This document shows positions 26,981 to 36,004 of a stretch of DNA of 36,004 nt, one piece after another. The position numbers and the translations under genes are program-made. The notes beneath the pieces were generated by a model. The model was not told the DNA's origin. It made no database searches and saw nothing but the letters and a program-made list of their open reading frames with translations. Numbering within the stretch: position 1 is the first letter of the stretch; every line of letters begins with the position of its first letter. Origin of the DNA: an uncultured Pseudomonadota bacterium (GTDB taxonomy: Bacteria; Pseudomonadota; Gammaproteobacteria; Ga0077536); NCBI GenBank assembly GCA_902557415.1, contig CACEAA010000012.1, forward strand, positions 1 to 36,004, given 5' to 3'.

Positions 26981-27703
26981 TCACCAAGGCTCCGTCGCGG
27001 TCCGCACGTCAACCTCAAACGTCCAACCACTCTTGGGTTGCTTCCACAAATACTCGAACGCATCAACGATCGACTCTATCTGCAACAGCCTCTCCTGCCC
27101 CAGCTGCTCCGCGATATCTGGGTATCTTGTTAAGACTTTTTCACCATTAATCGCTCCATCGATCACCACGTGTCCCACGTGAATCCCATTAACGCCACAC
27201 TCTTTGGCGAGGGCTTGGGCAAACCCGCGCAGTGCGGATTTCGACGAATTAAAAGCCCCAAAATTTGCTCGACCGCGCAACGAAGCGCTCGCTCCAGTAA
27301 AGAGTATCGCTCCCCGCTCTCTCGGCTTCATATACTTTAGCGCTTCCCGAGCAAAGATAAATCCTCCCAGGCAGCATACTCGCCAGGCTTCCTCAAAATA
27401 CTCAATACTCATTTCATCAATACGACCTGGAGTATTGTTTCCAGCATTGTATAATGCTAACGACAACTCTCCAATTTTACTTGCTTGTTCAAAAAGATTG
27501 GCAACGTCTAATTCGCTAGTAGTATCTGCTACTATCGGTGTAGCGCTACCACCTCCAGCTACAATATTATTCGCTACTTGTTCTAATTTACCCATAGTTC
27601 TTCCCGCAACCATAATATGTAAATCATTCTGGGCAAATCGATGACACAACTGGGCACCCATTCCTCTATCAGGCCCCACCCCCATAATAATAGCTACTTG
27701 CAT
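26981..27703 (-). CDS. SDR family oxidoreductase with Phe in place of the catalytic Tyr
   Basis: A 240-residue Rossmann-fold short-chain dehydrogenase/reductase. The nucleotide site is MGVGPDRGMG (about 7-16), with VAGR (about 32-35) after the second strand, NAG at 86-88, and FTGASAS near 135-141. The classical YxxxK motif reads F151-N-S-S-K155, so the catalytic Tyr is replaced by Phe. I recall this substitution in one SDR subgroup, but the activity is then uncertain. The start is the ATG at 27703 with AAGGAT just upstream; the DUF1329 gene ends 28 bases before it. Confidence 0.9.
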   Translation of the reverse strand: MQVAIIMGVGPDRGMGAQLCHRFAQNDLHIMVAGRTMGKLEQVANNIVAGGGSATPIVADTTSELDVANLFEQASKIGELSLALYNAGNNTPGRIDEMSIEYFEEAWRVCCLGGFIFAREALKYMKPRERGAILFTGASASLRGRANFGAFNSSKSALRGFAQALAKECGVNGIHVGHVVIDGAINGEKVLTRYPDIAEQLGQERLLQIESIVDAFEYLWKQPKSGWTFEVDVRTATEPW

Positions 27704-27731
27704 GCCAGATCCTTAGTTTTGAACAAAACCG

Positions 27732-29060
27732 TTATCGGCCACTAGTCAAATTAGACACATCGAAAAGTCGACGCACCTTTGAAGGTTCAATCTCTACATA
27801 CTCGGAGGGTCCAGTGGCGGCCCCGACACTACCGTTCCGATCTCGGATGTTTATCGCGACAGAGCTCCTCCATCTCGGAGTAGATAGAGCAGGACTAGGA
27901 TTGACGATATTGTCACTATATTGATATTGAGTAGTAAACAATTTCCAGAGGGTATCGTCTTGTGAAAAAACCATCGTCAACATAATGGTATAAGTTTCCT
28001 GATCGACAAACATCAGCCGTTTTCCATACGGATGATCCTTCCACTTTGGTATTGCTTCCACCACAAACGCCGGTCTGACCTGCCACCGATCAAGTGGGAT
28101 TAGACTATCCGGCCCATGTAAAAGCGGCGTGATATTTTTCGAACTAGCTACATGCAATATATTTTTTTGACCCACATAACTCCAATCGTTATCCACAACT
28201 AGTCCTGAAAAACCTTCAAAGTCATCCAAAGTCCAGTTAGTACCGACCCAGCTATCTGCTCTTTCCCGCGCGGAAAGCCGTCTCACCCGTCTCTCCGTTG
28301 GTAAATACGAGTTGACTTGATCTCCGCGACTTTGCTTTAGTGGCCTTTCAATCACAAACTTCATACCTGCCATGTCAAATGGGGCGGAAAATCCTACATA
28401 TTCCTTGAAAAATAATTCATCACTGCCATCCACATCAAGGGCGTAACTGTTCTTCGGCTTGGATGCTAGTTTCGATAGATATACTCGATGATAAAACATA
28501 GTGAAATCTCTATCGACATGTCCACCACCCAACATGACAGACTCGACCAAGTTTCCCTTCTTACCATTAGGGGAGGGCTCAACATTGAAGGTTAAATTAT
28601 CAACTTTATATCCGAAGTTCTGCCAGCGATGAATCTGGTTATAAGCCACCATTAAACCAGACGATTGACTGCTCTCCGCCAAAATTTGCTCACGACTAAA
28701 CGGCATACCAGCGGTATAGTTTTCTAGCTCACCTGTCTTACTAAGAAAAGCCTGCCCCGAAAATTTCTTGGTCGCATTTAAATATAACTCATGTGCTTGA
28801 TAGCGATTCGTTGGCATGATCTCCATACTAAGTTCCGGAAAATCGAACTCGTCAAAGTATCCAGGAGGAATCAAGTTTCGCACTCGGTCGAGATCTGATT
28901 GCCCATATTGCCCAGATTCGATGGTAATCGCTGATCCAAGCTCATCTGATACCCAATCAATCACATTTTGGTATGACACGACAGCCCAGACCGGACTAGA
29001 AAAAACCAAAGTCAGCAATAAAAAAGTATTTTTGATCCGCTTTTTTAGAATGTGATACAC
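27732..29060 (-). CDS. DUF1329 family outer-membrane-associated protein
   Basis: The family is linked to the LolA/LolB-like lipoprotein-sorting fold and often found with RND and DUF1302 proteins; its role is not settled. I chose GTG at 29060, preceded by an AAGGAGGAG Shine-Dalgarno six bases upstream, over an upstream ATG at 29114. This gives 442 residues with a signal peptide ending FSSPVWA. The mature chain shows AGMPFSREQI, DNDWSYVGQKNILH, RWQVRPAFVVEAIPKWKDHPYGKRLMFVDQETYTI, typical of DUF1329. It follows thiolase by 66 bases. No DUF1302 or RND gene is in the window. Confidence 0.88.
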   Translation of the reverse strand: MYHILKKRIKNTFLLLTLVFSSPVWAVVSYQNVIDWVSDELGSAITIESGQYGQSDLDRVRNLIPPGYFDEFDFPELSMEIMPTNRYQAHELYLNATKKFSGQAFLSKTGELENYTAGMPFSREQILAESSQSSGLMVAYNQIHRWQNFGYKVDNLTFNVEPSPNGKKGNLVESVMLGGGHVDRDFTMFYHRVYLSKLASKPKNSYALDVDGSDELFFKEYVGFSAPFDMAGMKFVIERPLKQSRGDQVNSYLPTERRVRRLSARERADSWVGTNWTLDDFEGFSGLVVDNDWSYVGQKNILHVASSKNITPLLHGPDSLIPLDRWQVRPAFVVEAIPKWKDHPYGKRLMFVDQETYTIMLTMVFSQDDTLWKLFTTQYQYSDNIVNPSPALSTPRWRSSVAINIRDRNGSVGAATGPSEYVEIEPSKVRRLFDVSNLTSGR

Positions 29061-29126
29061 CGTACTCCTCCTTACTAACTCTGATAAGTTAGCCCGACCC
29101 GAAACTTCCGACACACAAAAACTTAC

Positions 29127-30305
29127 CTAGCAAATTTCGAACAGACCCGCCGCCCCCATTCCGCCGCCTATACACATAGTTACTACAGTATATTTAGCGC
29201 CGCGACGCTTTCCTTCAATCAAGGCATGTCCTACTAACCGACTACCTGTTACACCATATGGATGGCCCACAGCTATCGAACCACCATTAACGTTAAGCTT
29301 GCTGGGATCGATACCGAGCTTGTCACGACAATAAATTACTTGGCACGCAAAAGCTTCATTCAGCTCCCATAAATCAATATCATCAATACTTAATCCAGTC
29401 TGCTTTAGCAATTTTGGAATCGCGAAAACGGGTCCTATCCCCATCTCGTCTGGCTCACAGCCGGCTACGGAAAATCCCCGAAATACTCCCATCGGTGCTA
29501 ACCCTTTTTGACTAGCAAGTTTATCGCTCATGATAACTTGGGCCGACGCCCCATCAGAAAACTGACTAGCGTTTCCAGCGGCTATACAGCCGCCCTCGAA
29601 TACCGGATTAATCTGGGAGATGCTTTCAAAAGTAGTCCCGGGCCGAATCCCTTCATCCTGTGACACAGTTACCTGCTTAGTAGACTCCTCACCTGTCTCT
29701 TTATCGACTAGCTTCATAGTAGTAGTTATTGGAACTATCTCATCATCAAACTTACCAGCCTCTCTTGCCGCCGCAGCCTTGATCTGACTATTTGCTCCGT
29801 ACTCATCTTGCTGTTCACGAGAAATGTCATACCGGCTTGCAACCTGCTCGGCAGTCTGCAACATACTCCAGTATATTTCTGGTTTGGCCGCCTCTAGGCT
29901 AGGATCGCGAGTAAAATGGGAGTTCATTTCATTTTGCACACAAGAAATTGATTCTACGCCACCAGCCACAAAACAACCTGCTTCTCCTGATACTATTCTT
30001 TGTGCTGCCAGCGCTACTGTTTGCAGACCAGACGAACAGAATCTATTCACGGTCATACCCGACACTGTAACAGGCATACCAGCACTGAGAGCTATTTGTC
30101 GAGCTATATTATGCCCCGTGGCTCCTTCAGGGTTCGCGCATCCCATGATTACGTCTTCGACCTCTTGTCCCTCAACCCCGGCGCGCTCAAGAGCACTCTT
30201 AACAACGTGCCCACCTAAGGTAGCACCATGGGTCATATTGAAAGAACCGCGCCAGCTTTTACAAAGTGGAGTGCGGGCTGTAGAAACGATAACTGCATCA
30301 GACAT
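29127..30305 (-). CDS. Acetyl-CoA acetyltransferase / 3-ketoacyl-CoA thiolase
   Basis: Thiolases cleave or form 3-ketoacyl-CoA. The 392-residue protein has the nucleophilic Cys90 in [10 protein letters not shown], the NEAFA motif, [16 protein letters not shown] with the catalytic His near 348, and the acid/base Cys378 in [11 protein letters not shown]. All active-site elements are intact. Whether it is degradative or biosynthetic cannot be told. It is the first gene of the minus-strand run to 24327, with GAGGAATT before the ATG and a predicted promoter upstream at 30346-30375. Confidence 0.95.
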   Translation of the reverse strand: MSDAVIVSTARTPLCKSWRGSFNMTHGATLGGHVVKSALERAGVEGQEVEDVIMGCANPEGATGHNIARQIALSAGMPVTVSGMTVNRFCSSGLQTVALAAQRIVSGEAGCFVAGGVESISCVQNEMNSHFTRDPSLEAAKPEIYWSMLQTAEQVASRYDISREQQDEYGANSQIKAAAAREAGKFDDEIVPITTTMKLVDKETGEESTKQVTVSQDEGIRPGTTFESISQINPVFEGGCIAAGNASQFSDGASAQVIMSDKLASQKGLAPMGVFRGFSVAGCEPDEMGIGPVFAIPKLLKQTGLSIDDIDLWELNEAFACQVIYCRDKLGIDPSKLNVNGGSIAVGHPYGVTGSRLVGHALIEGKRRGAKYTVVTMCIGGGMGAAGLFEIC

Positions 30306-30345
30306 GAAAATTCCTCAATTTATGCTAATTTACTATTCTAGTTCC

Positions 30346-30375
30346 AGTATAGTAGTGAATGTGATACTCATACAA
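30346..30375 (-). promoter_or_regulatory. Predicted sigma-70 promoter before the thiolase gene
   Basis: On the minus strand TTGTAT (30375-30370) and TATACT (30351-30346) are spaced by 18 bases, about 40 bases before the thiolase ATG. This would drive the run of six genes down to 24327. It is a by-eye match. Confidence 0.5.
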
Positions 30376-30453
30376 ATCACTATGAACTTATTGTACAAAA
30401 ATCGCACGGAAGATGCGCGTTATAATAAACACATTTAAATTGGGCTAACGTCA

Positions 30454-30915
30454 ATGAACCAGGATAGTCCGCCTACTCAAAGATTTGCGTTAAATTTAAT
30501 GTTGAATGAACGTAATGAACTTCTAATGCTCTTAAGATCGAAAACTGCGTCGTTAGGCGCCGGTCAATGGGGTGTCCCAGCAGGAAAAATTGAAAATGGA
30601 GAGACTCCCAGAGAAGCTGCGCGGAGAGAAATGTGCGAAGAGATAGGTGGTGGTCATTCAGTAAAAGAAATTGACTATGTTGGCCCAGTTAGAGATACAT
30701 ACTATGGTGGCCAATTTGAAATTCATTTATTTAAGTACCTTTGGTCGTCGGGAACTATTTCCCTGAATAGAGAGCATTTCGCTTACGCATGGGTATCTAA
30801 AGAGTCGATATGCAACTACGATGTAATGAAGGGCATAGAAGAAGATATCGTAATTATGGATATTTGGCCTACCAGTTTTCTAAATCAATCACTTGTACCA
30901 AAGCATTTATTGTAG
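30454..30915 (+). CDS. Nudix hydrolase
   Basis: Nudix enzymes hydrolyse nucleoside diphosphate derivatives. The 153-residue protein has a complete Nudix box, GKIENGETPREAARREMCEEIG, with the REMCEEIG core that binds magnesium. The N-terminal QRFALNLMLNERNELLMLLRS is the usual beta strand. A MutT-like NTP or ADP-sugar role is possible but not shown. The next gene lies 16 bases downstream, and a TATAAT at 30421-30426 may supply the -10 of its promoter. Confidence 0.92.
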   Translation: MNQDSPPTQRFALNLMLNERNELLMLLRSKTASLGAGQWGVPAGKIENGETPREAARREMCEEIGGGHSVKEIDYVGPVRDTYYGGQFEIHLFKYLWSSGTISLNREHFAYAWVSKESICNYDVMKGIEEDIVIMDIWPTSFLNQSLVPKHLL

Positions 30916-30931
30916 CCAACGTAAGATCTCA

Positions 30932-31708
30932 ATGAACCTTTACTACGAATCAAGCGGAAAAGGTGAGCCCATTATGATTCTTCATGGTCTATTTGGATCA
31001 GGACGTAACTGGTCAGCTGTCGCAAAAAAACTATCGAAAAAATTTGAAGTATTCTTGGTCGACCTTAGAAACCATGGTAAGTCTCCACATGCGCCTACGA
31101 TGAGCTATCTAGATATGGCCAAAGATGTGAACTCACTAATCACCAAATTGAATATCGTGGGATTAACACTTATCGGGCATAGTATGGGTGGGAAGGTAGC
31201 TATGAAAGCGGCACTCCTTGAACCCGATCTAATTGGCGAATTAGTTGTTATTGATATCGCACCGATTTCGTACCCTGATTGCTACACGAATATTTTGAAT
31301 GTTATAAATAATATGCCCGAGGAAAAACTTTGCTCTAGAGCCTCTGCTGATATCTATCTAGCCCCTCGAATAACAGACAAAACAACGAGGCAATTTATAC
31401 TGCAAAACTTAATTTACGTTGAGGGTAAATTAAAGTGGCGACTCAATATAGCCTGTTTAATCAAAGAGATGAAAACAATAGTAGGTTGGTCATCCGCCCG
31501 AAAGGGTGCTTTTCTTAAACCTTCGTTTTTTGTCTCGGGAGAGCGCTCTCATCGAGTGACGGACACAAATAAAACAGTTATCGCTTCGTACTTTCCGAAT
31601 TACAAGCATTACCTAGTAGCGGGTGCCGGTCATTGGCCTCATACTGAGGCACCGAGAGAATTCCTACGAATTTTAGCAAATATTGTCACCAAGAAGAATA
31701 GAAAATGA
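30932..31708 (+). CDS. Alpha/beta hydrolase, YbfF-like esterase
   Basis: The 258-residue protein has the alpha/beta hydrolase fold: oxyanion segment LHGLFGSGRNW, then VDLRNHGKSPHA, the nucleophile elbow IGHSMGG (Ser about residue 84), and the C-terminal catalytic His in GAGHWPHTEAP. The RNHGKSP form points to the YbfF/ABHD11-type esterases. I chose ATG 30932; an upstream TTG at 30893 would overlap the Nudix gene. The substrate is unknown. Confidence 0.9.
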   Translation: MNLYYESSGKGEPIMILHGLFGSGRNWSAVAKKLSKKFEVFLVDLRNHGKSPHAPTMSYLDMAKDVNSLITKLNIVGLTLIGHSMGGKVAMKAALLEPDLIGELVVIDIAPISYPDCYTNILNVINNMPEEKLCSRASADIYLAPRITDKTTRQFILQNLIYVEGKLKWRLNIACLIKEMKTIVGWSSARKGAFLKPSFFVSGERSHRVTDTNKTVIASYFPNYKHYLVAGAGHWPHTEAPREFLRILANIVTKKNRK

Positions 31709-31778
31709 TAATTCAAGATAGACGCTGCGCTAATTGCTTGGCAAAATGCGCTTCCTAAATCAAGGATATTAAGATCAG

Positions 31779-32999
31779 ATGCAAAAAAAGAAAGTTAAAA
31801 AAGTTGTACTGGCCTACTCAGGTGGTCTCGACACCTCGGTCATACTTAAATGGCTTGAAGACACATATGGCTGTGAAGTAGTCACCTTCACTGCCGACAT
31901 AGGACAAGGTGAAGAACTCGAGCCAGCTAGAACTAAGGCAGAAAAAATGGGAGTAAAAGAGATCTATATTGATGATCTCACGGATGAATTCGTATCTGAT
32001 TTTGTTTATCCAATGTTTAGAGCTAATGCAATTTACGAGGGCGAATACCTACTTGGAACCTCGATAGCTCGTCCGCTAATAGCACAGAGATTAGTTGAAA
32101 TAGCTAGAGAAACCGGTGCGGATGCAATAGCGCACGGTGCGACTGGAAAAGGCAATGACCAAGTTCGTTTTGAACTAGGTGCCTACGCCTTACAACCTGA
32201 TATAAAAATTATCGCACCTTGGAGAGAGTGGAACCTCAGTTCAAGAGAAAAATTAATCAATTATGCCGAACAGAATGAGATTCCAATTGATTATAAAAAA
32301 GGCAATGCGTCACCCTACTCAATGGACGCAAATTTATTACACATAAGCTATGAAGGTGAGATACTTGAAGATCCTTGGGCAGCTCCGGAAGAATCCATGT
32401 GGCGCTGGACTAAATCGCCTGAAAACGCGCCAGATCTATCTACCCTTATCGAACTTGAATATAAAAAAGGCGACATTATTGCGATTGATGGTAAACCACT
32501 TTCGCCCGCTCAGGTGCTCGCCAAACTAAATGCGATCGGAGGCGAAAACGGAATTGGCCGTTTAGATATTGTAGAAAATAGATATGTAGGTATGAAAGCG
32601 CGTGGCTGTTACGAAACACCGGGAGGTACGATCATGTTAAAAGCTCATCGTGCCATTGAGTCTTTAACTCTCGATCGAGAGGTCGCGCACTTCAAAGATG
32701 AGTTAATGCCAAAGTACGCCGCGCTCATATATAACGGTTACTGGTGGAGTCCGGAGCGAATGCTCATACAAAATATGATTGATGATTCTCAAAAAAATGT
32801 GAATGGTAAAGTAAGATTAAAACTCTACAAAGGAAATGTTGATGTTGTTGGCAGAATATCAGACTCTGACACCCTATTTAACCCAGCCCTCGCAACTTTT
32901 GAGGACGATGAAGGTGCCTATAATCAAGCTGATGCAGAGGGCTTTATTAAGTTGAATGCCTTGAGACTAAGAGTCGCGAAAAATAGGGCGACAGAATAA
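31779..32999 (+). CDS. argG: Argininosuccinate synthase
   Basis: ArgG joins citrulline and aspartate using ATP, the penultimate step of arginine synthesis. The 406-residue enzyme begins with the ATP-pyrophosphatase P-loop [11 protein letters not shown], followed by [53 protein letters not shown] and SPERMLIQ; all are conserved. Its length is normal. AAGGAT lies about 13 bases before the ATG. No other arginine gene or ArgR-like box is seen. It converges with lysS, and a short inverted repeat GATTAGA...TCTAATC (33008-33038) lies between but lacks a U tract. Confidence 0.97.
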   Translation: MQKKKVKKVVLAYSGGLDTSVILKWLEDTYGCEVVTFTADIGQGEELEPARTKAEKMGVKEIYIDDLTDEFVSDFVYPMFRANAIYEGEYLLGTSIARPLIAQRLVEIARETGADAIAHGATGKGNDQVRFELGAYALQPDIKIIAPWREWNLSSREKLINYAEQNEIPIDYKKGNASPYSMDANLLHISYEGEILEDPWAAPEESMWRWTKSPENAPDLSTLIELEYKKGDIIAIDGKPLSPAQVLAKLNAIGGENGIGRLDIVENRYVGMKARGCYETPGGTIMLKAHRAIESLTLDREVAHFKDELMPKYAALIYNGYWWSPERMLIQNMIDDSQKNVNGKVRLKLYKGNVDVVGRISDSDTLFNPALATFEDDEGAYNQADAEGFIKLNALRLRVAKNRATE

Positions 33000-33071
33000 C
33001 TCGACGCGATTAGAGCGCTCCGACAGATTGTTCTAATCAGTGCTCGAGGCTATCGACACAATTGCTATCTT

Positions 33072-34574
33072 TTAGGATATCTTCTGTTTTAGTTGAGGAA
33101 ATAAAAGAACATCCCTAATTGACGCGGCATCAGTGAAGAGCATCACTAGTCTATCAATGCCAATCCCCTCTCCTGCAGTTGGAGGCATTCCATACTCCAA
33201 TGCAGTAATATAATCCTCGTCAAAATGCATAGCTTCAATATCACCCTGATCCTTAGCGATCACTTGTGCCCTAAATCTCTCCGCTTGATCCTCAGGGTCA
33301 TTTAGTTCCGAAAAGCCATTAGCAATCTCTCTTCCAGCGACAAAAAACTCAAACCGCTCAGTGACAAACGGGTCATCATCACACCTTCTTGCTAACGGAC
33401 TAACTTCCGCCGGATAATGTGTAATAAATACGGGCCCCTCGAGTTTCGGCTCCACGGTTTTCTCAAAGATCTCAATTAAGACTTTGCCTCGTCCATACGA
33501 ATCTTCGATATGAACACCAAGCCTCTCGGCGACTACCCGAATTGAGTCGAGATCTGTAAGTTCATTCTTTGTCAAACCGTCGTTGTAGCTTACAACAGAG
33601 TCTAAAACCGTTATCCGCTCAAACGGCGGGCCAAAGTCATATTTAGTGCCTTGATAAATTAAGTCACTTTCACCAAAAATTGATATCGAAAGCTCCCTCA
33701 GCATGTTCTCAGTTAGATCCATTAGATCCTCATAAGCCGCGTACGCTTGGTAAAACTCTACCATCGTGAATTCTGGATTATGTCGCGTAGATAGACCTTC
33801 ATTTCTAAAGTTACGATTAATTTCAAACACTTTTTCAAATCCACCAACAACTAAGCGCTTCAAATATAGCTCCGGCGCGACGCGCAAAAAAAGATCCATA
33901 TCTAGGCTGTTATGATGAGTTACAAATGGCCTAGCCGATGCCCCTCCCGGGATCGGGTGCATCATTGGGGTCTCAACTTCTAAAAAATCACGCCTAGTTA
34001 AAAACTGTCTGACGAAGTTAATAATATGTGTCCTTTTCCTGAACAGGTTCCGAGAACTATCACTCATAATGAGGTCTAAGTATCGTTGCCGATACCGAGA
34101 CTCCAAATCACTAAGTCCATGCCACTTTTCTGGCAGAGGTCGCAATGACTTCGTTACAAGCGCTATCTCGTCGACCAAAACCGATAATTCACCTTTCTGA
34201 GTTCGAAACATTACACCCTGCGCAAAAACGATATCACCTAGATCCCATTTCTTAAAATCTTGATAAACCCCCTCGGGAAGCGAATCCCTTTTGACGTAAA
34301 TCTGCATATCTCCGGTCATATCCCTAACATGCGCAAACGACGCTTTACCCATTATCCGCTGAGTCATCAATCGCCCAGCTATACTAACGCTTCGATTTAA
34401 GGTCACAAGCTGCTCAGAAGTAATATTTGAAAATTCCGAGTGCAGATTTTCTGCTAGAGAGTCGCGTTTAAAACTGTTGCGATATGGATTACTGCCCAAT
34501 GATTCTCGCAGAGACTCTAACTTATCTCGTCGTTTCGCGATGAGCTGTTCTTCAGTAGACATAGAATCGGACAT
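33072..34574 (-). CDS. lysS: Lysyl-tRNA synthetase, class II
   Basis: LysS charges tRNA-Lys. The 500-residue protein starts at ATG 34574 with AGAGG seven bases upstream. It has an N-terminal OB-fold anticodon-binding domain (VSIAGRLMTQRIMGKASFAHV) and a class II core with motif 1 (FLEVETPMMHPIPGGASARPF), motif 2 (FRNEGLSTRHNPEFTMVEFY) and motif 3 (GEGIGIDRLVMLF). Complete and normal. It follows prfB by 15 bases, the usual prfB-lysS pair. Confidence 0.98.
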   Translation of the reverse strand: MSDSMSTEEQLIAKRRDKLESLRESLGSNPYRNSFKRDSLAENLHSEFSNITSEQLVTLNRSVSIAGRLMTQRIMGKASFAHVRDMTGDMQIYVKRDSLPEGVYQDFKKWDLGDIVFAQGVMFRTQKGELSVLVDEIALVTKSLRPLPEKWHGLSDLESRYRQRYLDLIMSDSSRNLFRKRTHIINFVRQFLTRRDFLEVETPMMHPIPGGASARPFVTHHNSLDMDLFLRVAPELYLKRLVVGGFEKVFEINRNFRNEGLSTRHNPEFTMVEFYQAYAAYEDLMDLTENMLRELSISIFGESDLIYQGTKYDFGPPFERITVLDSVVSYNDGLTKNELTDLDSIRVVAERLGVHIEDSYGRGKVLIEIFEKTVEPKLEGPVFITHYPAEVSPLARRCDDDPFVTERFEFFVAGREIANGFSELNDPEDQAERFRAQVIAKDQGDIEAMHFDEDYITALEYGMPPTAGEGIGIDRLVMLFTDAASIRDVLLFPQLKQKIS

Positions 34575-34589
34575 CAATAAACCTCTTAA

Positions 34590-35685
34590 TTAAAGACCTT
34601 TCTGCAGACTTGCTTTAATGAAAAGGTCTAGCTCCCCATCAAGTACAGCCTGTATATTACCAGTTTCAACATTAGTTCGTAGATCCTTAATCCGAGACTG
34701 GTCGAGGACATAGGATCTAATTTGCGATCCCCACCCAATATCTGCCTTGCTATCCTCGAGTATCTGCTGATCTTCTTTTCTTTTTAGCATTTCTTCCTCG
34801 TACAGGCGACTCCTGAGTAACTTCATAGCCTGCTCTCGGTTCTTATGCTGCGACCGCTCGTTTTGGCACTGTACGGCGATACCGCTAGGTTTGTGGGTTA
34901 AGCGCACTGCAGAATCAGTTTTATTAACATGCTGTCCTCCTGCACCACTAGCCCGGTATGTATCGACTCTAAGATCACCAGGATTAATATCTATCACAAT
35001 ATCGTCATCTATCTCAGGTGCCACAAAGACTGACGCAAAGGAAGTGTGTCTGCGACTACCTGAATCAAAAGGTGACTTGCGGACTAATCGATGCACACCC
35101 GTTTCAGTTCTAAGCCAACCAAAAGCATAATCACCCGAAAATTTAACCGTAGCGCTCTTTATGCCTGCGACATCGCCAGCGGAAAGTTCAATAAGTTCAC
35201 ATTTGAAACTATGAGATTCTCCCCACTTTAGATACATCCGTAAAAGCATTTCCGCCCAATCTTGAGCCTCTGTGCCTCCAGAGCCGGCCTGAATATCAAG
35301 AAATCCGTGACATTGATCTGTTTCACCGGAAAACATCCGACGAAACTCTAATTGGGAGATCAATTCTTCATTAGACGCAAGTTCGGATTTAATTAAGGCA
35401 ACAACCTCGTCATCATCCTCGGTACTAACTAACTCTAACAGCTCTCGAGTCTCTTCCAGTTCAATAGATAATCGCTCAATAACTCCAACAACTTTCTCAA
35501 GATTAGATTTCTCTCTCCCAAGGGCTTCTGCTACTTTTGGATCGTCCCAAATGTTTGGCGATTGCAACTCTAGGACGACTTCGGATAATCTCTCGCTCTT
35601 AGCCGAATAGTCAAAGATACCCCCTGAGCAATTCCACTCTGTGTATCATCGATTCTATCTCAACAAATATAGCATTCAATTCCAT
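34590..35685 (-). CDS. prfB: Peptide chain release factor 2 with programmed +1 frameshift
   Basis: RF2 ends translation at UGA and UAA. It is encoded in two frames: ATG 35685 to CTT 35614 (24 codons, [24 protein letters not shown]), then TGA at 35613-35611, then after skipping one base GAC at 35612 opens the long frame to 34590. The product is 364 residues, matching E. coli RF2 (365). The shift site AGGGGGTATCTTTGAC is identical to the E. coli site: an internal Shine-Dalgarno, then CTT-TGA-C. The long frame has [14 protein letters not shown] (GGQ, peptide release) and [15 protein letters not shown] with SPF for stop reading. Low RF2 raises frameshifting, giving autoregulation. Between recJ and lysS, as usual. 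Confidence 0.97.
35610..35625 (-). promoter_or_regulatory. prfB programmed +1 frameshift site
   Basis: On the minus strand AGGGGGTATCTTTGAC spans 35625-35610. The AGGGGG pairs with the anti-Shine-Dalgarno three bases before the CTT slip codon, and TGA-C is the poorly terminating stop. This is the classic autoregulatory element of RF2. Confidence 0.96.
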
Positions 35686-35763
35686 AACTAAATTTAACTA
35701 TCCTAACCTCACCATTGTATCGATATTACCAAACATAAGAAATCGATAAAAACAATTACGGAC

Positions 35764-36004
35764 TTACACGGACTCCACAAAATCAAGCTTAAGTTGCAGC
35801 GTTTCCTTCCCTCGGTAGCGATTTACCGATAAGTGATAAACAGCCTTAATCCGCGAAGCATTCAAAACCCAGTCCTCCTCCGCCGCACCGAAAGCGATGG
35901 CCTGAAGATTAGTAACATCTTCGTCAATTTCCAATAGGAGCCGAACATGGGACTCTCCTATAATGTGCCTCTCCTTGATAACGAACTCTCCATGGAATTT
36001 TGGC
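35764..36004 (-). CDS. recJ: RecJ single-stranded-DNA exonuclease, C-terminal 79 residues (5' end outside window)
   Basis: The minus strand is open from the window edge to TAA at 35766-35764. The 79 visible residues include GEFVIKERHIIGESHVRLLL, AFGAAEEDW and the end VYHLSVNRYRGKETLQLKLDF. The G.....HV+L.L and Y.L..N.Y+G...LQL.+ pattern is that of the C-terminal OB-fold of RecJ. RecJ degrades 5' ends of single-stranded DNA in recombination and repair. The active-site DHH domain is off-window. Position before prfB-lysS fits the known recJ-prfB-lysS order. Confidence 0.9.
   Translation of the reverse strand, partial: PKFHGEFVIKERHIIGESHVRLLLEIDEDVTNLQAIAFGAAEEDWVLNASRIKAVYHLSVNRYRGKETLQLKLDFVESV

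Noticed and set aside
29061-29114. ATG 29114 as start of the DUF1329 gene
   Set aside because: GTG 29060 has a near-perfect AAGGAGG Shine-Dalgarno and directly yields a standard signal peptide.
30359-30381. CRP-like site TGTGA...TCAC upstream of the thiolase gene
   Set aside because: The half-sites are 12 bases apart rather than the 6 needed for a CRP site.
33008-33038. Inverted repeat GATTAGA...TCTAATC as terminator between argG and lysS
   Set aside because: The stem is short, the loop is 17 bases and there is no U tract on either strand.

Overview
The window looks like chromosome from a moderately AT-rich gammaproteobacterium. It carries lipid A synthesis (lpxH), cell-wall recycling (ampD), a gammaproteobacterial tRNA-Leu/tig-clpP-clpX-lon block and a recJ-prfB-lysS block. 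These gene orders resemble the Pseudomonas lineage. The mix of thiolase, SDR, GST, DUF1329 and LOG/HAD genes would suit a free-living, possibly marine, heterotroph; that is inference. No phage, insertion sequence, CRISPR array or long repeat was seen. No gap between genes exceeds 300 bases.

Layout. (1) 1-5285, minus: tRNA-Leu, trigger factor, ClpP, ClpX and Lon (cut by the left edge), the protein folding and proteolysis set. (2) 5549-9268, plus: a SAM methyltransferase, rmuC, and a thioredoxin-fold gene interrupted by an in-frame TGA exactly at its redox-active site, followed by a hairpin of SECIS type. I read this as one selenoprotein gene, 8129-9268. (3) 9316-10649, minus: four tRNAs (Pro, Arg, His, Lys) behind a strong promoter, then an N-formylglutamate amidohydrolase family gene. 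(4) 10887-19890: ppiB-lpxH; ampD and egtD on the opposite strand; an aspartic protease, an AGCS transporter and nadC; then ppsA facing away from its regulator ppsR. (5) 19859-24256: an exported hydratase-like protein (minus), then five plus genes: unknown secreted protein, LOG, two HAD phosphatases and a lipoprotein. (6) 24327-30305, minus: a tightly packed run of thiolase, DUF1329 protein, SDR, cupin, GST-like protein and a three-domain glutaredoxin/A-type/rhodanese fusion. (7) 30454-32999, plus: Nudix, alpha/beta hydrolase, argG. (8) 33072-36004, minus: lysS, prfB with its programmed +1 frameshift, and the 3' end of recJ.

The most notable feature is the selenoprotein candidate at 8129-9268. 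The redox motif reads U-G-C-R where thioredoxin-like relatives have Cys. The window thus holds two genes where UGA is recoded: that one, and prfB, whose product RF2 itself reads UGA as stop. The selenocysteine machinery (selA, selB, selC, selD) is not in this window, so the interpretation depends on finding it elsewhere in the genome.
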